Positions 1 through 4,855 are shown, counted from the stretch's first letter. The stretch is DNA of 6,510 nucleotides from an archaeon (GCA_020052325.1 JAGVPF010000137.1:1-6510); one strand, 5' to 3'. Notes: generated by a model not told the origin, from the sequence alone. Numbers and translations: made by a program.

Positions 1-270
1 GAAAAGGCGGACGGGCCTTGGGGATGGCGAAGAAAGCTTGAGCGTTTCGAGGAGGCCGTAGAGGCCGAGGTAATGGTCGAGGTGCGGGTGCGAGATGAAT
101 ATCGAGTCGATGCTTCCGTAGCCGACCTTGTAGCGCATGAGCTGGCGCTGCGTGCCCTCGCCGCAGTCCCAGAGCATCAGCTCGCCCTCGTATTTTATCG
201 CAAGGCCCGGCATCCCGCGCTCTACCGTAGGGGTGCTGCCGGATGTGCCAAGGAACGTGACGCGTAACAT
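1..270 (-). CDS. rnz: Ribonuclease Z (tRNA 3'-processing endonuclease), N-terminal part
   Basis: Reading the minus strand from the ATG at 270 gives 90 codons open to the window edge, so the C-terminal two thirds are missing. RNase Z is a metallo-beta-lactamase-fold zinc endonuclease that cuts the 3' trailer from tRNA precursors in the cytoplasm. The N-terminus has the family layout: a first strand and loop LRVTFLGTSGSTPT (residues 2-15), then LWDCGEGTQRQL (33-44), then the metal-binding motif HPHLDH (61-66) followed by LGLYGLL. The family motif is normally HxHGDH; here Leu replaces Gly, while the metal ligands (three His and Asp65) are kept. The gene is divergent from the THEP1-like gene, with its own TATA-type box about 31 bases upstream and no Shine-Dalgarno sequence, so a leaderless mRNA is likely. 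Family assignment is strong; the other metal ligands and the exosite lie outside the window. Confidence 0.9.
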   Translation of the reverse strand, partial: MLRVTFLGTSGSTPTVERGMPGLAIKYEGELMLWDCGEGTQRQLMRYKVGYGSIDSIFISHPHLDHYLGLYGLLETLKLSSPSPRPVRLF

Positions 271-293
271 ATACTAGGGATGGGGGGAATCGC

Positions 294-305
294 TTTTTAT
301 TTATA
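294..305 (-). promoter_or_regulatory. TATA box of the RNase Z gene
   Basis: On the minus strand this reads TATAAATAAAAA, a good archaeal TATA element. Its first eight bases are centred about 31 bases upstream of the RNase Z ATG at 270, which puts transcription start at or within a few bases of the start codon. Confidence 0.6.
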
Positions 306-359
306 CGGCAAATATCACCGGCCCGGGGCGGAAGCGCGTTCCGGCACGGCTGCGGCATG

Positions 360-369
360 TTTATATAAA
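360..369 (+). promoter_or_regulatory. TATA box of the THEP1-like NTPase gene
   Basis: The palindromic TTTATATAAA is centred about 25 bases upstream of the ATG at 390. Archaeal transcription starts about 25 bases downstream of the TATA centre, so the mRNA should be leaderless. No Shine-Dalgarno sequence lies in front of the ATG, which supports this start. Confidence 0.7.
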
Positions 370-370
370 T

Positions 371-384
371 TGCCGGAGTCGGCA
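371..384. promoter_or_regulatory. Possible operator: short palindrome between TATA box and start
   Basis: TGCCG-gagt-CGGCA has perfect 5-base arms and sits between the TATA box and the predicted start site of the NTPase gene, where a bound repressor would block transcription. The core CGGCA also occurs at 306-310, 342-346 and 353-357 in the same gap, the last two 11 bases apart. Such short GC arms can arise by chance in GC-rich DNA, so this is tentative. Confidence 0.25.
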
Positions 385-389
385 TCATT

Positions 390-1169
390 ATGCCACAGAA
401 TTTTTTCATCACAGGACTGCCCAAGGCAGGAAAGACGATGCTGCTCCGGCGGCTCATCAAGGCGCTAAAGGCACAGGGGCTGAAAGTGGGCGGGCTGATA
501 AGCCCGGAGGACAAGCACCATGGAACGAGGACGGGGTTCTACGTCAAGGACATCGGCACCGGCGGGATAGCCAGGCTTGCAGATATGAATTCGGATGGGC
601 CGAAAGTCAGCAAATACCACGTGGACGTGAAATCGTTCGAGAGCGTCGCCGTCCCGGCGATGGAGGGTTTCGAAGGCTACGACGTCGTCATCATAGACGA
701 GATCGGCCCGATGGAACTGAAAAGCATGAAATTCGCAGACCTTCTCGACCGCATCCTGGATTCCGACACTCCGCTCATCGCCTCGCTGCACGAGGACTTC
801 GCTGCCAGGTACGTGGTCAACGGGGACGTCATACTTCTTGCCGAAAACAACCGCGAGGCGGTGTATGATGAGCTTCTTGAAAGCGTCAGGAGCATAAGGA
901 AAAAGACCGAAAAGAAAAAAGCCGCCATAGTTTCTGCCAAAGCCCCGATGAAGCCCGCGGCCAAAGCGGAGAAGAAGGCTGCAAAGAAACCGGCCGTGGC
1001 GAAGACAGTGAAGGCGAAGAAGACGGAAGCGAAAGCCGCCAAGCCAAAGGCCGCAGATAAGAAAATGGAAAAGAAGGCGGCGCAGATGAAACCCGGGCCT
1101 AAAAAAGAGGAGAGGAAGGCCGGGAAGAAAGGCCTTTTCCACCACATCAAGGAGCTTCTGCACGGCTGA
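390..1169 (+). CDS. THEP1-family nucleoside-triphosphatase with Lys/Ala-rich C-terminal tail
   Basis: A 259-aa protein. Residues 1 to about 169 match the THEP1 (COG1618, NTPCR-like) P-loop NTPase family, whose members hydrolyse nucleoside triphosphates and whose cellular role is unclear. Walker A is GLPKAGKT (9-16). The family segment after the first helices reads GGLISPE (34-40) and GTRTGFYV (45-52). Walker B is DVVIIDEIGPMEL (98-110), which is highly typical, and the C-terminal helix of the fold is about 155-170. Family members usually stop near 170-190 residues. This one continues with a low-complexity tail (170-247) rich in Lys and Ala, ending in a short amphipathic stretch GLFHHIKELLHG (248-259). 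The ATG at 390 is supported by the TATA spacing and by Walker A lying at the usual place near the N-terminus. The family call is firm; the role of the tail is unknown, with nucleic-acid or membrane tethering as the obvious possibilities. Confidence 0.9.
   Translation: MPQNFFITGLPKAGKTMLLRRLIKALKAQGLKVGGLISPEDKHHGTRTGFYVKDIGTGGIARLADMNSDGPKVSKYHVDVKSFESVAVPAMEGFEGYDVVIIDEIGPMELKSMKFADLLDRILDSDTPLIASLHEDFAARYVVNGDVILLAENNREAVYDELLESVRSIRKKTEKKKAAIVSAKAPMKPAAKAEKKAAKKPAVAKTVKAKKTEAKAAKPKAADKKMEKKAAQMKPGPKKEERKAGKKGLFHHIKELLHG
897..1130 (+). repeat. Histone-H1-like Lys/Ala-rich tail of the NTPase
   Basis: Codons 170-247 encode almost only Lys, Ala, Pro, Glu, Met and Thr, with recurrent AEKKAAKKP, KAKKTEAKAAKPK and KKMEKKAAQ blocks. 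The composition resembles eukaryotic H1 tails and bacterial AlgP/Hc1-type tails. It is in frame with the NTPase and has no stop, so it is part of the protein. The mirror-image long reading frames on the other strand are by-products of this composition. Confidence 0.8.
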
Positions 1170-1190
1170 ATTTTCCAGCCGATACGTTCC

Positions 1191-1240
1191 ATTTTCTTTT
1201 CTCTCTTTCGCTTCACTTTTTCGTTTTCCCTTCGTTTCTT
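1191..1240 (+). terminator. T-rich terminator region after the NTPase gene
   Basis: Twenty-odd bases after the NTPase stop, the plus strand becomes pyrimidine-rich with several T4-T5 runs, the usual form of an archaeal intrinsic terminator. From about 1213 onward these same bases encode the Lys-rich C-terminus of the converging glycosylase, so one stretch may serve both purposes. A weak 5-bp hairpin (GGCTG/CAGCC, 1164-1180) spans the NTPase stop codon. Confidence 0.4.
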
Positions 1241-1842
1241 TGCCGTTTTATCCCCCTTGCCGTTTTGTTTTTCCCGGCTCTCCTTTGCCGTTTCCCCCAT
1301 TCGACGATGAGCGCGTGGTACTCCTTGTATAGCGGGACTTCCCTTGGCAATGACGACTCGAAGAATGAGCGATAGCCGTCGTATTCCTTCCCTTCGTAAA
1401 GGCGGTGGTGCGCGCAGAAGCGGCGGGTGTACGCGTCGACCACAAAATAGGGGAGGCCGAACGCATAGAGGAGTATCGAGTCCGCAGTCTCCTTCCCGAC
1501 ACCCTCGACATCCAGCAGCTCGTCCCGCGTGGGCGGCGAGCCGCGCGCCTTTATCCCGATGAATTTCTTCGTGAGGAGTTTTAGCCGCAATGCTTTCTGG
1601 CGAAAGAAGCCGCAGGGGCGGATGAGTGTTTCCAGTTCGTTGATCTGGGTGTCGAGCACTGCTTGGGGCGACATCTTGCCGGCGGCTTTCAGGTTCGCAA
1701 TCGCCTTTTCGACGTTCCCCCAGCCGGTGTTCTGAGTTAGGAGCGCGCCGGCGACGACCTCGTACTGCGTGTCCGCAGGCCACCAATGCTGGGGTCCGAA
1801 TTCGGAGAGCAGCTTGCGGTAGAGGGCGGCGGCCTTGTTCAT
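1213..1842 (-). CDS. HhH-GPD DNA glycosylase, COG2231 / MagIII-like
   Basis: A 209-aa protein of the endonuclease III superfamily, predicted to remove damaged (probably alkylated) bases from DNA as the first step of base excision repair. Visible motifs: WWPADTQYEVVAGALLTQNTGW (residues 20-41), typical of the COG2231 branch, then NVEKAIANLK (43-52) and IRPCGFFRQKA (74-84). The helix-hairpin-helix is LLDVEGVGKETADSIL (109-124), followed by FVVDAYTRR (133-141) with the conserved catalytic Asp136. Where endonuclease III has its lyase Lys (GVGRKTA), this has Glu118 (GVGKETA), as expected for a monofunctional glycosylase such as Helicobacter MagIII. No C-terminal four-Cys iron-sulphur loop is present. 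The last ~25 residues are strongly basic. The ATG at 1842 puts the first helix at its usual place, and a TATA-like box lies 27 bases upstream. The family call is firm; the substrate is inferred from MagIII. Confidence 0.88.
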   Translation of the reverse strand: MNKAAALYRKLLSEFGPQHWWPADTQYEVVAGALLTQNTGWGNVEKAIANLKAAGKMSPQAVLDTQINELETLIRPCGFFRQKALRLKLLTKKFIGIKARGSPPTRDELLDVEGVGKETADSILLYAFGLPYFVVDAYTRRFCAHHRLYEGKEYDGYRSFFESSLPREVPLYKEYHALIVEWGKRQRRAGKNKTARGIKRQRNEGKTKK

Positions 1843-1865
1843 GGAAATGGGTGTGCGCCTTCAGG

Positions 1866-1872
1866 TTAATAA
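1866..1872 (-). promoter_or_regulatory. Weak TATA-like box of the glycosylase gene
   Basis: On the minus strand TTATTAA is centred 27 bases upstream of the ATG at 1842 and lies only a few bases beyond the stop codon (1877-1879) of the preceding gene. The spacing fits a leaderless start; the sequence match is modest, so read-through from the upstream gene is also possible. Confidence 0.4.
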
Positions 1873-1876
1873 TGAA

Positions 1877-3145
1877 TCAGAAAAAGAGTACGGGTGTCAG
1901 GTCTTTCCTTTGGAGGATGTATTCGACGCGCAGCTTCTCAAGCACGGTTTCCAGATCCGGCGCGCTTATGCCAAGTCCAAGGACGACATCGCGCAGCTCG
2001 TGCAGGTGCTCCCTCGAATCCGGGGAGGTTGGGAGGGAAATCAGCGGGACCACGCCTTTGGATTCGAGTTCGGCGATTTCCTTTTCAAGCCCCATAAGCG
2101 GCTTCACGCTCGACAGCGCTTTGGCCAGCTCCTGCCCGGTAGCTATCGGGTCAAGCTCGCGCTTCACCCTGCGGATGAAAAACATCATGTCGGTTTTCTG
2201 GAGCGGAAGCGCGCAGAACCCGAACCCCCGCCCGAGGAGGATGAGCCTCGCTGCGAAATCCACGCTCAGCGGGGGTTTCTTCATCGAGAGGAGTATGTAT
2301 GAGGGCTGGTGGCCGGAAAGCGCCGCGGAATAGAGCAGGATGTGCATCTCCCTGCGCTTGTCCCCCTTCACAAAGGAGCGCCCGACCGCCATCACGCCGT
2401 TCTCCAGCATGTGGCCGTCCATGGCGCCGACCATCTTTCCCGAGCGGTCTTTGAGGCAGACGATGAAATAACCCTGCACATCCTCATGCGCGTCCTTGCC
2501 CGATTTCGACAGGGCAATAGAAGCCTCGTGGTATTCGGGGCAGCCACGCCCGAGCGAGTAGAATGCGAGCCCGTCCTCGAAAATCGCGCGCCGCAGGCGC
2601 AGGCGGTCCTCCCATTCGGGAAGCATGTCTAGTGCGGGGGCCAGCAGGATGGCAAGGGGCCCGTCGTCATGGCTGCTCGCATCAATGTGAGGCGGGGCCG
2701 AAGGCTGCGCGGCCTGCTGCGCCTGCGGAGCCGAAACGATTGGGGCAATTATGGGGACTATGGCCGGGGGCATGGACGGTCCAACGACCATCGGCGCTTT
2801 TTTCTCTTCAACGACAAGGAGCTGCCTCTGCGGCGCTGTAATTTTTTCTTTCACCGCGGGCTGCGGCTTTTTTCGGGCCGTTTTCCGGGCGGGCGGTTTG
2901 TTCGCCGGGGTTTTTTTCCGGGGAATCGTTTTTTTCCTTGCCGGAACGGCTTTCGGGCGCCTTGCCGGTGCCGCCGGTCTTTTCAGGATGGGTTTCGGCT
3001 TGGCCTTTTTCTTCGGCGCCTTTTTCATCGCCGCCTTTTTCAACACCGCCTTTGCCCCGGCTAACCTTGGGGCTTTTTTCGAAGAGGTTTTCACGGGTTT
3101 TGGCCCGGATTTTTTCACCTGCGCTTTCCTGGCGGCTTTTGCCAT
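1877..3145 (-). CDS. Basic-tailed protein with probable GNAT-like domain
   Basis: A 422-aa protein. Residues 1 to about 105 are an extended Lys/Ala/Pro/Arg tail; 106-165 form a Pro/Ala/Gln-rich linker. About 175-320 look like a GNAT (N-acetyltransferase-fold) domain: strands GYFIVCLKD (225-233), KMVGAMDGHM (237-246) and VMAVGRSFV (251-259), a helix REMHILLYSAAL (265-276), strand SYILLSM (282-288), helix DFAARLILLGRGFGF (296-310) and a last strand MMFFIRRV (321-328). The acetyl-CoA-binding loop expected after GRSFV (consensus R/Q-x-x-G-x-G/A) reads KGDKRREMH and lacks those glycines, so enzyme activity is doubtful. Residues 340-422 are helical and charged. I choose the ATG at 3145, not the in-frame ATG 30 codons upstream. 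It has a TATA box 27 bases ahead, and the longer start would overlap the previous gene. The GNAT call is a pattern judgement only; no specific function is recognised. Confidence 0.75.
   Translation of the reverse strand: MAKAARKAQVKKSGPKPVKTSSKKAPRLAGAKAVLKKAAMKKAPKKKAKPKPILKRPAAPARRPKAVPARKKTIPRKKTPANKPPARKTARKKPQPAVKEKITAPQRQLLVVEEKKAPMVVGPSMPPAIVPIIAPIVSAPQAQQAAQPSAPPHIDASSHDDGPLAILLAPALDMLPEWEDRLRLRRAIFEDGLAFYSLGRGCPEYHEASIALSKSGKDAHEDVQGYFIVCLKDRSGKMVGAMDGHMLENGVMAVGRSFVKGDKRREMHILLYSAALSGHQPSYILLSMKKPPLSVDFAARLILLGRGFGFCALPLQKTDMMFFIRRVKRELDPIATGQELAKALSSVKPLMGLEKEIAELESKGVVPLISLPTSPDSREHLHELRDVVLGLGISAPDLETVLEKLRVEYILQRKDLTPVLFF
2831..3145 (-). repeat. H1-like Lys/Ala/Pro tail with pentapeptide repeats
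   Basis: Codons 1-105 of the GNAT-like protein are low-complexity and very basic. At 3002-3046 a 15-base unit occurs three times in tandem, encoding VLKKA, AMKKA and PKKKA. Further on, KK(T/A) blocks recur (ARKKTIP, PRKKTP). The minus strand also has two seven-base A runs (plus-strand T runs at 2911-2917 and 2929-2935). This resembles tails of histone H1 and of bacterial nucleoid-associated proteins. The long plus-strand frames across it are by-products. Confidence 0.75.
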
Positions 3146-3165
3146 GGATAGGAAAGGGGAGTCAA

Positions 3166-3176
3166 GGGATATAAAT
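3166..3176 (-). promoter_or_regulatory. TATA box of the GNAT-like gene
   Basis: On the minus strand ATTTATATCCC is centred about 27 bases upstream of the ATG at 3145. It begins directly after the stop codon of the upstream gene (3177-3179). It decides the start choice: the longer in-frame start at 3235 lies upstream of this box. Confidence 0.6.
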
Positions 3177-3677
3177 CTACTGAGAAGCGAGCCGTTCCAG
3201 CACATCCGCCGCCTTGCGGAGCAATTCGAAATCATTCGGAGGGTAGGAATCGATGCAGTTCACCACGCCGGATTCGAGGAGCGGCCCGGCGGCCCTGACC
3301 ACCGAGCCCGTAAAGGCGCATAGGATGACCGCGCATTTGGGATTCGCTTTCCGGAAGGATTCCAGCGCGCCCAGGAGTTCGGATGTCCGTTGTTCGTAAT
3401 AGCGCGAGCTGCGCAGGATGAGAACGTCGGCCTCGATTGGCGATTTGGCAAGGAAATCCTCGGTCGAAACAGTCCCGCTTTTCTCTCCGGCGCCGCATTG
3501 CTCGAAAAGGGCGTACTTGAGGACTGATGATTCCACTTTGATGTCCCTCCAGTCCACGACGAAAACTATCGTCTTGCCACTCATCGCATTCCCAAGCATC
3601 CCCATGCTCTGGTTCAGGTCGCCGAAACCAGGCCTGTGCCCCGAAGGAGCCGCATCGGAAAATTTCTGCCCGGCCAT
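3177..3677 (-). CDS. Receiver-like alpha/beta protein, second copy of a tandem pair
   Basis: A 166-aa protein homologous over its whole length to the gene just upstream. The order of predicted strands and helices matches a CheY-type receiver: strand KTIVFVVDW (35-43), strand ADVLILRSSR (83-92), helix SELLGALESFRKANP (99-113), strand CAVILCAF (115-122), strand VVNCID (138-143), then YPPND-FELLRKAADVLERL (145-163), which resembles the receiver KPfd-xxeLl ending. The phosphoacceptor Asp is replaced by Arg (ILR), and the beta-5 Lys is absent, so ordinary phosphotransfer is unlikely. The start is fixed by the TAA-ATG junction with the previous gene, a Shine-Dalgarno-like AGGTGG seven bases upstream, and an N-terminus alignable to its paralogue. 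I do not recognise a named family. The gene is cotranscribed with its partner. Confidence 0.8.
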   Translation of the reverse strand: MAGQKFSDAAPSGHRPGFGDLNQSMGMLGNAMSGKTIVFVVDWRDIKVESSVLKYALFEQCGAGEKSGTVSTEDFLAKSPIEADVLILRSSRYYEQRTSELLGALESFRKANPKCAVILCAFTGSVVRAAGPLLESGVVNCIDSYPPNDFELLRKAADVLERLASQ

Positions 3678-4160
3678 TTATCCGCCACCTGCCATCTTCG
3701 CCTTTGCGGCATCCACAATCAGGCGCAAATCGCTGCCCACCAGCGTGTCATCAAGGACATCGACCAGCCTGCTGGCCGCCAAAGGCTCGGCGAACCGGAA
3801 CACGGACGGGTCGTATGCGCAAAGGATTATCAGCGCGCCGGGGTTGTCCTTGCGGAGGCGCTCGAGCGCGGTTTTCAGCGCTTCCTTTTCAAATCCGAAA
3901 TTCCTCGAGCTCCTAAGGAGGATGAAATCCGCCTGGACAGAGGCGCCGGAAAAAAGCTCGGAATACTTGACCACCTGGCCCTCGGCGCCGAGGGTTTCGA
4001 AGACGGTTTGCTGGAGCAGGAACGATTCGACGGCGTGGTCGCAGCCGTCCACGAAGATGGCGATTTTCTTCCCCCGGAACGCGTTCCGGTGCCCCTCGTC
4101 GAGGACCATGCCGAATTTCCCTTCGGGCTTGTCTGGATTCTGGATTATCCTGCGCCTCAT
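3678..4160 (-). CDS. Receiver-like alpha/beta protein, first copy of a tandem pair
   Basis: A 160-aa protein and first gene of a two-gene unit. Shared features with its neighbour: an N-terminal FGxxx extension (16-20), strand KKIAIFVDGCD (31-41) with VES (44-46), ADFILLRSSR (77-86), helix ALKTALERLRKDNP (94-107), LIILCA (110-115), SVFRFAEPL (119-127) and VDVLDD (133-138). By eye roughly a third of core positions are identical between the two. The fold order resembles a response-regulator receiver, but Arg stands at the phosphoacceptor position in the LLR strand end and Asp at the usual beta-5 Lys. The ATG at 4160 is preceded immediately by an in-frame TAG, so it is the earliest start. The receiver call is inference; another Rossmann-like fold is possible. 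No signal peptide or membrane helix is seen. Confidence 0.8.
   Translation of the reverse strand: MRRRIIQNPDKPEGKFGMVLDEGHRNAFRGKKIAIFVDGCDHAVESFLLQQTVFETLGAEGQVVKYSELFSGASVQADFILLRSSRNFGFEKEALKTALERLRKDNPGALIILCAYDPSVFRFAEPLAASRLVDVLDDTLVGSDLRLIVDAAKAKMAGGG
3685..3690 (-). promoter_or_regulatory. Shine-Dalgarno site of the second paralogue
   Basis: On the minus strand AGGTGG lies seven bases before the ATG at 3677, inside the last codons of the upstream gene. It matches the archaeal GGAGGTG consensus over AGGTG. It is the only clear Shine-Dalgarno site in the window and belongs to the one gene without its own TATA box. Confidence 0.6.
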
Positions 4161-4191
4161 CTAATCACATTATAGAAGTTGGAAAGAAATG

Positions 4192-4199
4192 TTTATAAC
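4192..4199. promoter_or_regulatory. Near-palindromic TATA box in the divergent gap
   Basis: TTTATAAC on plus reads GTTATAAA on minus, so it could work in either direction. For the minus gene starting at 4160 it is centred about 35 bases upstream, giving a leader of only about 8-10 bases. For the plus gene at 4238 it would leave a leader of about 15 bases. An AT-rich stretch nearer to 4160 (4170-4176) is too close to the start to serve as a TATA box. Confidence 0.5.
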
Positions 4200-4207
4200 G
4201 CATGCTC

Positions 4208-4213
4208 TTTTAA
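4208..4213 (+). promoter_or_regulatory. Alternative TATA-like box of the 195-aa protein gene
   Basis: TTTTAA is centred 27 bases upstream of the ATG at 4238, the spacing seen for the other leaderless genes here. It competes with the better-matching box at 4192-4199. Confidence 0.35.
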
Positions 4214-4237
4214 GACGTTGCAGGCAGGATATTGGCC

Positions 4238-4825
4238 ATGGCGCAGGCAAGGGTGGAGCAGGACGACAATGTGACGATAGTCTACACTAAAATCCCAGAT
4301 GCGGTGTACACGAGCACAGCAGTCAAGCCCCTCGAGCACGTGCACCAGACCGTGAGCCTGTCAAGGGAATCCGAGGCGTACCTGCGGAGGATGGGCTACA
4401 GCCAGAAGTTCTGCGATGCGCTCTCACTATTGCTCACTTCCATGACGAACTCGGTAATAAACACCGCATCGAATGAAGAAACGCTCAGGAGGCAGCGGGG
4501 GCCCCGCGACCCGAACATGAATTATTCCCGCCCCGAGCAGCCAATCAGGATGAAGATGCCAACGAACCTCCGGGATGCATACATGTTCCTGGGTGAAGGG
4601 CGCGAGGCGCTGCTGATGCCCAATTACGGGCCGTACTTCCCGAACACCACGCAGTACCCGGACATATACCGCGCTTTCGCCTCGCCCGAGGGGCAGAGGT
4701 TCATGAACAGGTACGTTACTACCGGATGGGTGAGGCAGGACCCGGCAACGCAGGAGTGGATTGTCGCGCCGCCCGTTCCCCCAAGCGAGATTGTCCCCAG
4801 GAGAACGGAGCCGCCAACTCGATAG
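4238..4825 (+). CDS. Unrecognised 195-aa soluble protein
   Basis: I do not recognise this protein. It has no signal peptide and no hydrophobic segment long enough for a membrane helix; there is one cysteine (59). Visible parts: a polar N-terminus (1-35), a helical region SRESEAYLRRMGYSQKF (42-58) running into ALSLLLTSMTNSVINTA (61-77), an Arg/Pro/Asn-rich middle (84-110), an aromatic, proline-rich patch PNYGPYFPNTTQYPDIY (128-144), then GQRFMNRYVTTGWV (152-165) and a Pro-rich end (178-194). I start at the ATG at 4238; an in-frame TTG two codons earlier is possible but less likely. It is divergent from the receiver-like pair and 30 bases ahead of the CcdA-like gene. Codon use resembles its neighbours, and the open frame, promoter spacing and composition support a real gene. 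Confidence 0.75.
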   Translation: MAQARVEQDDNVTIVYTKIPDAVYTSTAVKPLEHVHQTVSLSRESEAYLRRMGYSQKFCDALSLLLTSMTNSVINTASNEETLRRQRGPRDPNMNYSRPEQPIRMKMPTNLRDAYMFLGEGREALLMPNYGPYFPNTTQYPDIYRAFASPEGQRFMNRYVTTGWVRQDPATQEWIVAPPVPPSEIVPRRTEPPTR

Positions 4826-4828
4826 CTC

Positions 4829-4834
4829 ATTAAT
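4829..4834 (+). promoter_or_regulatory. Weak TATA-like box of the CcdA-like gene
   Basis: ATTAAT sits just after the preceding stop codon (4823-4825), centred about 25 bases before the ATG at 4856. The spacing is right for a leaderless start but the match is poor. Cotranscription with the 195-aa protein gene is equally plausible. Confidence 0.3.
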
Positions 4835-4855
4835 CCTTGCTCCGGAATTCCGTGC

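Noticed and set aside
465..1163. Minus-strand open frame of 232 codons antisense to the NTPase
   Set aside because: It is the antisense shadow of a clear Walker A/B protein; the Leu/Phe/Arg-rich composition comes from reading the Lys/Ala tail backwards.
677..1786. Long minus-strand open frame of 369 codons across the NTPase and glycosylase genes
   Set aside because: It overlaps two well-recognised genes. Its product is low-complexity, with Arg-rich and Ser/Ala/Phe-rich stretches that mirror the Lys/Ala tail and glycosylase codons in another frame.
3146..3235. Upstream start at 3235 for the GNAT-like gene, adding 30 residues
   Set aside because: The extension overlaps the end of the preceding gene and lies upstream of the TATA box at 3166-3176, which is correctly spaced for the ATG at 3145.
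2751..3323. Plus-strand frame rich in Phe, Gly and Ala that looks like a membrane protein
   Set aside because: It is the reverse complement of the Lys/Ala/Pro tail: AAG/AAA and GCN codons become Phe and Gly/Ala. It also runs through a promoter and into another gene.
3418..4164. Plus-strand open frame of 248 codons opposite the paralogue pair
   Set aside because: The minus strand carries two homologous proteins with conserved motifs in both copies, which is far stronger evidence. The plus product is Ser/Arg/Pro-rich without recognisable motifs.
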